Assembly: GCF_032854445.1 (NCBI RefSeq)
Contig: NC_088296.1
Span: forward strand, 8,220,706 to 8,284,705
Direction of reading: 5' to 3'
DNA: 64,000 bases
From: Liolophura sinensis
Lineage: Eukaryota; Mollusca; Polyplacophora; Chitonida; Chitonidae
The notes under the pieces are model-generated. The model did not search any database. It saw nothing but the letters and a program-made list of their open reading frames with translations, and was not told the origin of the DNA. Each line of letters starts with the position of its first letter. The stretch's first letter is position 1. The position numbers were made by a program, and so were the translations under genes. This document shows, one piece after another, positions 24,567 to 36,660 of this stretch.

Positions 24567-24828
24567 TATTTTTTGATTTGATTGGTGTTTTACGCCGTAC
24601 TCAAGAATATTTCACTTATACGACGGCAGCCAGCATTATGGCGGGAGGAGCCCCACCTGCCAGAGTCCGAGGAAAAACCCACAAACATCCGCAGGTTGCT
24701 GAAAGGCCTTTCCACTTACGGCCAGAGAGGAAGCCAGCTGGACTTGAACTCACAACGATCGCTTTGGTTACTCCTGGGTCATTACGCAGTGCTAGCGCGT
24801 TAACCAACTGAGCCATAGAGGTCCCCAA
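24567..24828 (-). repeat. tRNA-derived SINE-A
   Basis: Full element on the minus strand with target duplication aacgtatt (24,559-24,566 and 24,829-24,836). The matching position in copy 1 (~5,535) is empty, so it is younger than the gene duplication. Confidence 0.88.
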
Positions 24829-25762
24829 AACGTATTCGCTTGCCTTACTAGCTAAACATCATGGAACGGAGAATGCAACAAAACAGTGTCTATGATGTTT
24901 CAAAGGGGTTGAATTTTGGTTCTGTTCTGGACTTTCTGTCGAAGCCATTGTCCTGTTCAGCGTGGCAAAAATAACCAGTTTATTCTGGCTTGATCTTCAA
25001 TAAAATGCAAACACTTCACTCCATTTGCCTCCATTTAGTTCTGATGCGAGAAACGGGAAACACGGCATGATGGAAATCAGGCCACATTTAAGAAATTAAT
25101 CTGCTAATTTTAGCAGAACATTTGTTGTCTGAATGATGGTAGAATGTTTTCTGTTATTATAACACAAAATTCTGTCATATTCAACACAAAAGTCTGTTAG
25201 TCTAATAAAATATTTTTTGTTGAATTATTAGATTAATAATTAACCACCCAGGCCACATATTGTATGTAAAATTTAACAGATCAATTTATAGCAGGTTGGT
25301 ATCAATATTGAAATATTACATGAGACCTAGCGAGATCTTTGGAACTCGATGTTGTTGTTGTCTTTGACCCATATGTATGAAGGTACATGTGAAGTCATGT
25401 TGTGCTGTTTTAAACTCGCGATTACTTGGGAACTGGAGATTGTCTACTGGGGCACAGTTGTTTGGCTGGTGGCCCATAATCAAGAGTTACTACAGTCGAA
25501 TTATAACAATTTCATCAAGTAAATAATTAAACTGCGCCTTGTAAGTGCTTTTTATTCCCAGATTTCATTTGTAAACACTGAATATGTTGAACTAATGTTT
25601 TAAAAAGTCATTTTTTTATATTAAAGCTATGCAATTCCAGCCTAGTCGTGTCTGGTAAATTCAAAGCTATTTTTTTAAATAATGAGCTATTGATTTAAAA
25701 CTTTGTTTAAAAATTTCATCACTGCAATTTGATCAAAAACAAAATCAGTAGATTATGCTTAC

Positions 25763-26053
25763 CTGATAAGTATGTACTGTTTATACACTGCCGTTGAGAA
25801 TTATTTAAGGCACGAATCTCTTCAATGGTAAAAGGCCTTAAGTTCGAGTTACATCTGCATACTCCCTCTGCACAAACTTGCTCAAGGTTGAAAACACACC
25901 CGGCTCCACATCCTTCTCCCAACAAACCTTTTCCTCTCTTAACACAGTTAGAACACAGTTATACCGTAGAACACACGCACTGCTTCAAGGCCGGATTGCA
26001 TACCGTGAAGAACCCAGCACACCTTGTTATACACGGTTGGTTCAAACATACGA
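25763..26053 (-). pseudogene. Copy 2, double-EGF exon with in-frame stop
   Basis: 291 nt against 303 in copy 1 (a 12-nt deletion, frame kept), splice ends intact. TAA at 25,959-25,961 is in frame at the point of the deletion. The downstream half (CRCNSNLRPFTIEEIRALNN) stays open and similar to copy 1. Confidence 0.75.
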
Positions 26054-26217
26054 CTGGAATGATATGTCATGTTTATCATACTGTATACACAAACAGATCA
26101 CATAAAAGCTGTATGTCTCTACATTGAGCAATAACTTTAGGAAAAAGAGACAGTACTTGCTTTAAGAAGGTCGTGCACAATATTTGTCTTACTGGATTTT
26201 ACTTCTGTCTTTCTCAC

Positions 26218-26388
26218 CTCTTTTACAGACGTCCAAATTGATGGATGCCACGTATCCTTCGTTGTAGGCGTACTGTTTTCTGCCAAAGACCTGAACACAG
26301 GCTGCATTATCAGGACATCGGCTGTTGTCACCGCACGTTGATAAAATACCGACGCCATCGGCTGTTGTTGTAGTTGTAGCAGTCAATA
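26218..26388 (-). pseudogene. Copy 2, EGF exon lacking two cysteines
   Basis: 171 nt, open, intact AG and GT ends, same length as copy 1. Four cysteines align, but Cys 4 and Cys 5 of the C-x-C pair are both TAC (Tyr), which would abolish a normal EGF disulfide set. Confidence 0.7.
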
Positions 26389-26449
26389 CTGAAGGCAAAT
26401 TGTGACATTTGAGACAGCGAAGTCATCAAAAGCTTTCACGTACAAACGA

Positions 26450-26518
26450 TGTACCACTCTGTTATATCGAAGGATTTTGCCCTGGTAATGATTTGATATT
26501 TAAACAATATTTAATCCG
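26450..26518. repeat. Direct repeat, left copy
   Basis: The ~65-bp string around ccactctgttatatcgaagg attttgcc is repeated at 27,265-27,330 with few changes. The 740 bp between the copies holds the SINE at 26,925 and no gene. Confidence 0.7.
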
Positions 26519-26924
26519 GATATTGGAAAGAGTTTAAGCTACACTGGTCTATACAAATAATAATCAAGTTTACAAATCCAATTTCTTATCAAAGATGACT
26601 CCGGAAATACCTTTTGAATACCGCATGCGTGTTTAGTACTTTTATTAAGCACACGCATATAAAAAAAAATGAAACCATTCTACCATGACCCCAAATGATA
26701 TAAAACTGTACCATTTTATTTAATTTTAAGAAATTATGAAACTTATCGGACAAAACCGAAAGAGTGAAATAGCATTTGTTGTTATCTGAAAGGTACAGAA
26801 CATCTGGAAAAGACTTCATCCTTCTTTTCGTTCGACTACTGGAGTTGGATCTGATGATACACAGTTCACAGTATGTATGACTTCAGTGGCTGAGAGATTA
26901 CCGTTCTAGGACGGAACAATGACA

Positions 26925-27130
26925 CTGGTCTCTCACCAGTGTGGATGCTCTGATTTCAAGTCCGGTTAATGCCGGTTTTCTCTCAGGTGGTACGAGGGAA
27001 GGCTTGCAGAATCCTGCGGATGGTCGTGCGTTTCCACTGGGCTCTGTCCGAATTCCTCTACGCACCTTAATGTTGTTTGCAACCCTTATGGAGGTTAATT
27101 ATTCCCGCGAAACTCCAATCATATAAATAT
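26925..27130 (+). repeat. Diverged SINE-A
   Basis: Core blocks ctctcaccagtgtgg, gatttcaagtcc and cctgcggatggtcgtg are readable, with a damaged tail. The head is lost. Confidence 0.65.
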
Positions 27131-29120
27131 GCAACCTGATTTAACTAAATTGATATGTACTCTAAATGGTTTTACGTGTTATCCAATTTCAATATGACCG
27201 TATATACATATACATACATCATCCCAACCAAAGGTACACATATGAAGTTTAGCCTCACACTTACCCACTCTGTTATATCGAAGGATTTTGCCTTGGCAGT
27301 GATTTGATACTTAAATAATATTTAATCCTATGTCAGAAATGAACTTCTGAGGGACATTGTCATTCTAAAGACTCCAATTATTTATTACTGACGGCCTAAG
27401 GGTCTGGAATAAAACCTACTTTCTTGAAAAGCTTTAAAGTAAAGGAAAACAAAGTACGAATTGAAGGTGGAGAAAAAATTACATAAAGTTCAAGCCAGTG
27501 AGTCATTAACCGTTAATGAGGTATTCACAGTTTTTTTTTTTCGATTTTTATTTAAACACAAAAGACAAGTGAAAATAATGTTTATATGGTGGGTAAATAC
27601 TATCTCTTTGTACATATTGATTGGTGTAAAAATGTGTTCAGTGGAGATTTTTATCATATTTTCACTTTTAATACTTTCAAAAATATTTTCATAATTTAAA
27701 CTAAATGCATGCCTTTGGGCATAAACAACAAATTTACTGTGAAATAAATTCATTAGGCATGCCTTGTTTTTTTTCTTATGTTTTTTTTTTATTGTAACAT
27801 TGTTATGCTAAAACTATATATTACCCATGGGTGGTCCCAAATACCCATCATAGAAAAATATTTTCAAATATTCTTTTTCACTCTCTTTCATTTGATTTTG
27901 ACATCGACTTTATGCTTTCTTCTCCCTTAACAGATATTCGCTTATTTTGTGACATTTTCCTCTACTAAACCAAATGAAGTAAAACATAATAAGTGTGATG
28001 ACGACACAGAGATTTTCTGTCATTGCAGACGCAATATTTCGTGTTGAACTGACTTATTTATGAACATGTGTTTACATTACACTATAGTAATAGTCACAAT
28101 AAGTTTACGCCACTGGCATTCAACGTTACAAATACATTTATATCCTTGATTGATTTTTTCGCCGTACTTAAGAATTTTTTTACGTGTATAGGACAGCCGC
28201 CGGCATTATGATGTCATTCCGAAAATATGAACAAAGGCCATTGTAAACTCGAAACTTATCGTCATATCTGGCACCTTATTCGGCCGTTGCTAAAGGACAC
28301 CGGCCACGGGTTTGCACATAAGCTTTATATGTAATTGATATGTTTGGGGGAGCGGGAATCAGAAAGACTGATTTCATCACGCACAGATTTAAGAGTAAAA
28401 TAAATTTGAGTGTTCGGAGCAATCCAGCGTCTGTCGCCGGATACCTTTACCGACTTCTTGATTTAAAACTAAAACAGTTAGAGATGGATTCGAACACACT
28501 ACTTTACTAGTAATTTTCCAGACAGACACACCGCTGGATAGGTTTGTTTCACTGTGTCAGTTGCATTTACCGCTTACTACTCACTCTATTCTCTGTCAAT
28601 GTGGAAGTTGCGCCTTTGCATTTTGCAACGTCTATATAAAAAAATCCCCTGGCAGGAGCTTATTATTCTGTCGTAAATTTATTTATTTATTTATTTATTT
28701 CTGAAAAATAGTTTACTTATACGACGGCGGCCAACATTATGATGGGAGGAAATCATGCAGAGCCCGGGGAACTCACGGCAATCCTCATGTTGATGACAGT
28801 CGTAATTCGTTAAGTATTAAATGTAAATAGTTGTTACATGATGTATATATGCATGTGGTATAAAAGGGTCTGATGTTGCAAATTTTAACTGTTAACGTGG
28901 AGCCATTTTTCACAAAGCGTTCAAAATTTCATATAACTGTTTGTTCACATTTAAGTGCAACTGGACGATGTGATCTACTGGAAAAGTTATAAAAAAAAAT
29001 GGGTGACGAATTTTTGTGAATATGAGCCCAGGTGCGACTTACGACATGAGTGACATGTGAACGACATTTCAGCTGTCGGAGCCAGCGAAGGCTGCACGTT
29101 TATTCCTTTCCCAACACTAA
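27131..29120. other. Intron 1 region of copy 2; repeats only
   Basis: AT-rich. Holds the right copy of the direct repeat (27,265-27,330) and two partial SINE-A pieces on the minus strand (28,145-28,210 and 28,676-28,795). No gene recognised. Confidence 0.55.
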
Positions 29121-29122
29121 AA

Positions 29123-29384
29123 TGATTCATTTTACTGGTGTTTTACGCCGTACTAAAGAATATTTCACTTATACGACGGGGGGCAACATTATGGTGGGTG
29201 GGAACCGGGCGGAACCCGGAGGAACCTAAGCCCGTCCGCAGGTTGGTGGCAGACCTTCCCACTTACGGCCAGAGAGGAATCCAACATGAGCTGGACTTTA
29301 ACTCACAGCGACGGGCGTTGGTGAGAGGCCCTTGGGACATTAGGCTGCCTTAGCAGGCTAACCAATTGAGCCACGGAGGCTCCC
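29123..29384 (-). repeat. tRNA-derived SINE-A
   Basis: Nearly complete on the minus strand, from the ggtgttttacgccgtact tail part to the head complement ending gagccacggaggctcc. Confidence 0.85.
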
Positions 29385-29649
29385 TGACTGCCACAATGGT
29401 TAACAGGGTAACGTATTCACGGGCGATGCAGACAAGCTTATTATGTTTGCATTATAGGAAACAAGATATAATATACACTGACTAAATGTTGTCGCCTTAA
29501 CCGTTAATGCTGCCGGATCGTGAACGATCATTCTGCTTGGTAAAGTGGTAGGTTGCTTAAATGATACACTTATTGCATAGCAGATTTAGCAAAATCCTCT
29601 ACATTTAAATATCTATCCATCTGATGCTCCATGAACTTCAAACTCATCC

Positions 29650-29690
29650 AGCCAAAACAGCAATAACTGGAAAATGTCAAAACCCGCCAT
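29650..29690 (-). pseudogene. Copy 2, former exon 1
   Basis: Reads MAGFDIFQLLLFWL, aligned with the signal-peptide exon of copy 1 and sharing flanks (acgcctatatgtgg/agcctacatgtggg). The donor position reads G|GATGAG instead of G|GTGAGT, so normal splicing is not expected. Confidence 0.6.
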
Positions 29691-31580
29691 CTTGGGATTC
29701 CTTGTTATAGTTGAAAAACGCCTATATGTGGATACGTCTACTTGAAGTTAGGTAAACCACACACACTAATACATTGTATAAGCAGGGATGTATTCTCAAC
29801 ATATAGCCGCCTGTTTATTTCAGACACTTACAATATTTGCTGTTTTTTGTTGTGATAATTCTTTTGTTGAAGGTATAAAAGGCTCTAGAATTGCTTGAAT
29901 AGAGTCGCGTGAGTCTAGGCCTATACTCGTAACGATTCGCATCAACTTCGTGTTGCTTAGGCTGTTCACCGAGTGTCACGGCTTACCTATAAAAACTGTT
30001 TCAACGTCTCAGCCGTATTTAAGCGCTGGATATTATTTAACTTGGTGTCCTTCTTGTTACGTCTTCTAAGGCCTATACGTGAGTGTACCTTTACTTAAAT
30101 GAAGCGACATGTACAGATAGAGTAGATGTTTATCTCATTATATATACGGACATACATCTGATTTAGCACAGCTTTATACAGGCTGTATACACCGCTGCTT
30201 TGTCAGCATAAGTGTGTTTAAAATACATGTTTTTTTTTTTCTTTTTGTTGTGCTAATATCCTTGTGGATTTCAAAAATGGTGTGAATCGTCCTTTTGTAG
30301 GACTATGTGAACCCACCCTCACATTCGTCACGAAGCACTGGCCATTCGTGTATCTTCGGCTATATCCGGTGAACAGGGAAGTGGCCGTATGGGTACCTAG
30401 TGCGATGTGCACAATAACCATTTGGTTGAAGAGAAAGCTCAGATTAAAGTTAAAGTCAAAGGATTATGCGTACAGCTCTCCATGAATTGACCATTGTTGA
30501 TTAGAGCAGCCTGAACGCCTAAAACATTTTATAGCGTAGGAATCGCCATGTAAACTAATATATATGTGTGGGGGTGTGGGGGGTGGGGGGTGGGTGAGCT
30601 ACACGTACATACGTGTAGCCTTAAAGGTTGGTGACGACATTCACCCGTTCTATCTATCCACCTCGAGGTGGTGCGCAGGTAATTATTCAAGGAAAGACAG
30701 AAAGTTTAAAACATACCATCATTTTTAGTGCGGCCCCTTACCGAGTAATACAACCATCAATCAAATCACATACGGTGGACTACTAATAGATAAATAACGC
30801 ATGCAGTGTAGGTGAGAAGACCAGGGCTTCAACGTCATATTTGTATTTTATGATTGCATGTGAACTCCAATAGTGAAGGAAAAAAATAAGCACAGTAGCA
30901 GAGCACAAGCAGCAGCAGGAAACGTCCTGTGTCAAGTCCGTTTTTTGTGTGCGCGTGTGTGTGAATGGAGGTTTGGGCGGGTTGGCTGTCATATGCTCCA
31001 TGTCAACCAGGGCGAAGTAAGGTTGGCCTTCTTGATAGGCGTCTCATGCAAAAAAAATGACGCAGTTACTCGTTCACTTTCTACCCCGTTCCTCAAAGAA
31101 CTAGTGCCTTGTGGCCTGCCACACGAAATTAACAAGCACAGCTCCCTCTTTCATGTAATAGGTACGTACTTCGTTCACGTCCCAGCCTCTTTTCTCCGGG
31201 AAAGAGGCTGGGGGGGGGGGGGGGGGGGGGTAGATGGATACCCCCTCAAGCTCTGACTGTGCCGACGTCAATAAAATTTGCGTGTCCAATGCCGCGTCCA
31301 GGACGGGTTTCCCTCAAGGCTTGTGTTTCTTGGTTTGCTCGTCGCCCATAGATCAGTTTTGGCGCGACGGAGCTGCTTAGCCAACTTTACGTTTGGGTTA
31401 TCCGTCGCTCGTTAGTCCAGCAATCTCGTCGCTCATTTGAGGAAGCGACGCGGACGTCAAAGAAATGCAAGCGGGAAAATCCAACCCACTCCATTCTCCT
31501 ATTTGACTATACACAGCTCAACACTCAACTCTGAAAGCCGACCACTCTGGACTTTTCACCAATGCGGAACACAACGAACT
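29691..31580. other. Upstream flank of copy 2; no gene seen
   Basis: 29,700-30,000 resembles the region just upstream of copy 1 exon 1 (18,480-18,740), so the promoter region was part of the duplication. Beyond that there is a G-rich stretch (30,567-30,596), a hairpin (31,181-31,212) and a G run (31,210-31,230). Confidence 0.55.
31181..31230. repeat. Perfect 12-bp hairpin abutting a 21-base G run
   Basis: Arms cccagcctcttt (31,181-31,192) and aaagaggctggg (31,201-31,212) with an 8-base loop. The G run continues from the right arm to 31,230. Confidence 0.85.
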
Positions 31581-31589
31581 TCATGTGGT

Positions 31590-31870
31590 AACATACGTTC
31601 TTGTATGTTGTTCTTATGTATGGTTCTTCTATCTGGTTCATGCATTTGTTCCTTGCATATGGTTCTCTCATGTGGTTCTCTCATGTGGTTCTTGTATGTG
31701 GTCCATGTATGTGGTTCTTGTATGTTGTTTAATGAATGTGGTTCTTGTATATGGTTCTGGTATGTGGTTCTTGTATATTGTTCTTGTGTAAGGTTCCGGT
31801 ATATTGCTCTTGTGTATTGTTCTTGTATATTGTTCTTGTATGTGATTTTTGTGTGCGGTTTTTATAGGTA
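31590..31870. repeat. Short-unit minisatellite
   Basis: About 18 irregular copies of units of 13-18 bp such as ggttcttgtatgt and ggttctctcatgt. It keeps two frames open on the plus strand and so imitates a coding region. Confidence 0.85.
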
Positions 31871-31942
31871 GTCTTGTATGTGAATCTGAACAACCAAACC
31901 TGTCTGCCTTTAAGTAATTGTAATGCCTTAAATGTGATATTT

Positions 31943-32203
31943 TCTTTATTTAATTGGTGTTGTACGCCGTACTCAAGAATATTTCACCTATACGACGGCG
32001 GCCAGCATTATGGTGGGTGGAAACCGGGCAGAGCCCGGGGGAAACCCACGACCATCCGCAGGTTGCTGGCAGACCTTCCCACTTACGGCCGGAGAGGAAG
32101 CCAGCATGAGTTGGACTTGAACTCACAGCCACCGCATTGGTGAGAGGCTCCTGGGTCATTACGCTGCGCTAGCATGCTAACCGACTGAGCCACGGAGGCC
32201 CCG
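31943..32203 (-). repeat. tRNA-derived SINE-A, complete
   Basis: 261 bp with a 12-bp target duplication aaatgtgatatt (31,930-31,942 region and 32,204-32,215). One of the best-preserved copies here: head, core and tail are all close to the family consensus. Confidence 0.92.
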
Positions 32204-32639
32204 AAATGTGATATTATTTTATACTTTTTGTGTATTAATATTAATAAATATACACTAGTGTCTGTAGCTGTCCTTGGTTTCCTTTGTTCCACTATACAAA
32301 ATTCAAAGACACATCTGATCCCCGTCGCCGGCTTTGATGGCAAAAGCAAGTTCAAATCCAGCTCTCGTGATGTTTACGGCTTTAAGCCAGAAGGATTATT
32401 ATGTAGTTTGATACTTTTTTTTCGGTCGCTGACTTTTTTTATTTTAAAGATAAATGAAAAGTCCGGGTGTGAGCGTTCAATGTAGATGTCAACAAACTTG
32501 TGTAGTGTTTGTTTGTTTGTTAAAGTTTGATTTGATTAAAAATTCGGCTGTATTACAGCGGAGTCTAATTGTAGCTGGCTAAAAATAGAAATTCATGTAT
32601 ATCGATGCCATTCCTGACATATGGTTCTGGTAAATGATC

Positions 32640-32790
32640 CCTGGAACTAAGACACCGGACCAAACGCCCCACTTAGACACCTCGCACGACACTCCCACTC
32701 AGACGACTGGCACAACACCTCATTCTGACATGTGACACGACGCCCCACTCAGACACCGGATCCGACACCCCACTCATCTATTTTATATTT
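32640..32790. repeat. Minisatellite, ~30-bp unit
   Basis: Four to five diverged copies built on cgccccactcagacaccgg and gcacgaca blocks. Confidence 0.7.
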
Positions 32791-34800
32791 CGCTAATTTA
32801 TTTAGACTTTAACATTAGATTTTTGACAGTTGTCAAACCAATACTACATTAAATTTGATAAGTCTTTGAGAGATACACATATCATCGCTGATAATTAAAT
32901 ATAACCAGGATTCCAGTACTCTTGCTCTTTGCAGGGTATGTTTTACAATAAACGTTTGGTGACACTCGTTTTGGCGTGGAATAACATGCGATGGATACGA
33001 CTTGTTTTTTGACAATGTGATGTGCTTATCTGAAAATCATGAGAAAAAGTTCGCCAGTAATTTGCCAAAGGGCTGTGGTTCCCCCTGGGCACTCCAATTT
33101 ATCCGTACCATAAAATTGACCATACGGTATATTTGCATGAAAAATAATATCTGGTGTTAAATAACACTCACTTCAAAAATGCCGATTCTAAACCTAGAGT
33201 GGCCTCAGTCAGTTTTTTATTACTAGAACCTGTCGGATATCCATAATGTGTTATTCCAAAGAAATGAATAATGATTAGGGCTTCACTTTTTTACAATTCT
33301 GTTAATGACAAATATTCTTATGAATACGGCATCAAACACCAATCAAATAAATAAATAACTAAATACATCTCTAATGGAAACAGATTGCTCTAATGCAATG
33401 CACCTGGAGCCTTTCTTAAAAAAATGGTATGTATAGGCAAAGGCGTCATCTTGGGCAAGAAACAAGTTTTGGGATATCAAAGTCTACTGGCCTCAAGTCA
33501 TGTTTGCATCCACAGTGTAGATGTTTTGGAATCTATGTCAGTAAAGAAATCCGTATATTTAACAAGAACACAAGTTGTAAAATTCTTCACTCGTTAAGCA
33601 CTTTTAAGTTTACGATTTTCTTTAATGGTGTTTTTAAAAATGTATACAGTATATATGTGTATATGTATAAATTGATAACATTGTCAATATACACTAAAAG
33701 ATCCTCCGTACACACACACGCGTGAACATTGCATGCATCATGAGAGCACACTCGCTCATCACTTCTATTGCTCATTAGTATGTAATACTGATGTAAAACG
33801 TTTCCTTCTTAACTTTATTGAAATGGCTAAAAATGGACTTTTAATGCATGTATTGGTATAGGATGAAGGTGTATTGCTTCACCTTAGTTAAGTTCGCATT
33901 AGTTTTCAGCTCTGCCAAAAGCTACCTCACATTCCTATTATCACTGTTGTCTGATGTCTGAACAATACCAACAGTGCTATATAGTACTGCGTTTTTCCGA
34001 CTGTAAATCAGATTAATTTGTACAGTTATTTGCGTAAGAAAAGCTTTAAAGCAGTGCCCACCTTTTATATTTGAAATTCATATTTGTTTCTACAGCCTTG
34101 TAGTCAGTCATGAGAAGAAAAACTCTGATGAAAATATAGTTACAAGAGTTATCTCCCCTATTAATAACATGTTGAACCCGTGTTGTGTTGACGTGGGTTT
34201 CCCGCTTTTTCTGGCTAGAAACAGTGCAGATGTAGAAAAAAATATGATATTGTGCATGTAATTCTGCATGTAAATAAATCATGTTTTTGGTTATATTTTT
34301 ACACAGGCTTTGATTGTTTACTTCTTTAATACATAGTAAGATAAATATATAAGCATCGTTGTATGTTGGGTTCGGTTCTATTTACCAATTTGGTAGTTTT
34401 TTCTACGGTTTTTAGTATAAAATGTGTCGTATTAAATGTATCGCCGCTGCATACTCGTTATGTAAGTCTAATATTTAATCTAGCTATGTGCTAAGTTAAA
34501 ATACGCAACTTGAAGTAATTTCATTTGCAACTACGTCAAAAGTTGAATATATGCCTGAAAGACCCGAGGTTTACATTATGATGAGCGAATGAGCAGTGAA
34601 GGTGCTGGCTTACCAGCGTACCAGCGTAACTTGATTCGCTCGCACCGTGGTTGTGAGAATCTGCCAAAGTAGCCTATCACAAAACTACGAAACCGTCATA
34701 GAGAAGTGAGATTATTTTCAGCCATGTTTTCCCGCCGATCTACCACCAAGGCATTCTATATGTTTTATCAATGTACAATCACAAGTTAAGATTCGAAAAG
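32791..34800. other. AT-rich stretch, no gene seen
   Basis: Only a SINE-A tail fragment at 33,305-33,365 (aatacggcatcaaacaccaa plus AAAT). Frames here are short and low in complexity. Confidence 0.5.
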
Positions 34801-34806
34801 GGTGAG

Positions 34807-35028
34807 GGCTCCGTGGCTCATTTGGTTAGCGCTCTGGCGCAGCATAATGACCCAGAAGCCTCTCACTACTGCGGTAGCTGCGAGTTCAAGTCTTTTCTCT
34901 ACGGCCGTACATGGGAAAGTCTGGCAGCAACCTGCGAATGGTCATGGGTCTACCCTGGGCTCTGTTGGCTTTCCTCCCACCGCAATGCTGGCTGTCGTCG
35001 TTTAAGTGAAATATTCTTTAGTACAGTT
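34807..35028 (+). repeat. tRNA-derived SINE-A
   Basis: Head ggctccgtggctcatttggt, core and start of tail present. Its 3' end runs directly into another repeat at ~35,031. Confidence 0.85.
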
Positions 35029-35030
35029 TA

Positions 35031-35275
35031 GTAAGTCAGGAGACCCCGGGATCAAACCCGTGTCGGGTCATACCAAAGACTTAAAACAAGGTACTTGCAG
35101 CTGCCTCGCTTAGCGCCCACAACGGTGTCATTTTTATGTGGCTGGGTGTGGTGTCATGCCTGGTGTCGTCGACGTGATGTTTTAGTGGCGGCAACCCTGT
35201 GGTGGCCTGAACTCGCACGATATGTGTATAATGACTGGAAAATTGTTACGTACGACGTTAAACCCCAAAGATACA
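35031..35275 (+). repeat. Third SINE-like repeat (family C)
   Basis: Contains ccgggatcaaacccgtgtcg (B-box-like) and ends acgtacgacgttaaacccca, a tail shared in style with family B. Family membership is tentative from one copy. Confidence 0.5.
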
Positions 35276-35837
35276 TGCCAGTCTTTTTCTGGTAGTTTTG
35301 GATTTTATTTTTAACACATTTTGATTATTTTAGTCGTTTGCTCAAAGCTGAGGGTAAAAGGCAGTTTAGTTATCTCAGGTTAAGCTATGCTTACATGCAG
35401 TTATCTATTCTCTGGTTAAAGTGCCAATCTTGTGAAAATACAAATGCCTATAAATATTACAGGGATATGACAGAAATCCTACAGAGTAAGCCTAACACTA
35501 TGTTTCAATAGGATTTTGATGAATAACACTATTTAACCCATATAACTGAAGATTCCTTGAAAAACAAAATCCTTATGTCCGTAAAATTTTGCTGATGTGA
35601 TGTGATCTGACAGTATTGCCTTTAACAGATATGTGAATAGTACCTGGGACCTACTCTAAATATATGAAGGATGTGTATTAGTCACGTAGGCAATACCATG
35701 TAATGTATTTATGCTCATAAAGGACAGAACAAACCTGAAAGGCAATTACGCTTATAGGAAGTATGAGATCAATTATTTTATGGCTTCGCTGGTCACGCTG
35801 AATAACAAATTCTTTAAAGACTTCTCGTTGGTATGTA

Positions 35838-35975
35838 TGACAGCAACCTGCGGATGGTCGTGGGTTTCTCCATGGCTCTGCCCGATTTTCTCCCACCATA
35901 GTGCTGGCCGCCGTCGTACAAGTGAAACATTCTTGAGTATGGCGTAAGACACCAATCAAATAAAAAAATAAATAA
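35838..35975 (+). repeat. SINE-A, 5'-truncated
   Basis: Starts inside the core (gcaacctgcggatggtcgtg) and runs to the AAAT tail. Confidence 0.8.
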
Positions 35976-36140
35976 ATAGATCAAAAACTTCAACTCCTCC
36001 TCCCGCTGGTTGTTTGCCAGGCTGTAAAACTGGTCTTCGCACATAAGTAGTATGTCATGTTTTACGGCGTAGAAGGCCATTCAAAAAAATCAGTAATTTG
36101 AGGGGACAGAGTGTCAAGCAGTTCAATGTGTTTACTTATT

Positions 36141-36660
36141 CATTTATTTATTTCATCTGTGTTTTAACCGGCCCGGATAGCACAGTTGGTAGAGCGTCCG
36201 CTTCGAGACCGGTAGATCCAGAATCAATCCTTGATCGAGTCACACCTAAGACTTTAAAAGAGGAAGTTGTAACTTCCTCTCTTGGCGTTCAGCATGAAGG
36301 GAATAGTGCAACGACTGGCTGACCCGTATCAGTATAATGGCTCGAGCGGGGCAGCTTACTTGTTTCGGTAAGTCGTCTCAGTGAAGCACCACTAAATAAA
36401 AGAGCAGCAAGGAGGCACATTACACGTACATCCACCCTAGGGATTCCTTCGTCGTCATATGACTTAATAATTGTTGAGTACGACGTTAAAACACTCAAAA
36501 CACTCACTCACTCATCTGTGTTTTATGACGTGCTCAAGAATATTTTATTTATACGATGGCGACTAACATTATGGTGCGATGCTCACGATCCCCGACCATC
36601 CCCAGACCCTAATACTTACCACCGTAGAGGAAGCCAGCATGAGCTGGATTTGAATTGCGC
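36141..36660 (-). repeat. Diverged SINE-A split by a SINE-B
   Basis: Tail part at 36,141-36,166 and core part at 36,513-36,660 are one minus-strand SINE-A, separated by the SINE-B at 36,167-36,512. Nesting shows family B was active after this copy of family A inserted. Confidence 0.75.
36167..36512 (+). repeat. tRNA-derived SINE-B, complete
   Basis: 346 bp. tRNA-like head with A box gatagcacagttggtagagc and a B-box-like gatcgagtcac, then the family body (cttggcgttcagcatgaagg, acgactggctgacccgtatc) and the tail with catatgacttaataattgtt and cgacgttaaaac. Target duplication catctgtgtttta at 36,154-36,166 and 36,513-36,525. Confidence 0.9.

Larger units (their letters stand above)
22418..29690 (-). 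pseudogene. Second receptor gene copy, decayed
   Basis: Tandem paralog of the gene at 2,165-18,437, same strand and order. Recognised parts: start exon ~29,690-29,650; EGF exon 26,388-26,218; double EGF exon 26,053-25,763; linker ~25,372-25,329; Thr-rich exon 24,075-23,962; TM exon 22,511-22,418. Damage: the exon 1 donor is GA instead of GT; Cys 4 and Cys 5 of the first EGF are both Tyr (KQYAYNEGY); there is an in-frame TAA at 25,959-25,961 beside a 12-nt deletion; the linker has lost both splice sites. The mucin stalk and signalling tail were not found. A pseudogene is the simplest reading. Conserved splice sites on four exons leave room for a shorter product. Confidence 0.75.

Noticed and set aside
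31437-31871. Plus-strand frame of 144 codons rich in Cys, Leu and Phe
   Set aside because: It is the minisatellite of ggttcttgtatgt-type units read in frame; a second frame over the same units is open as well.
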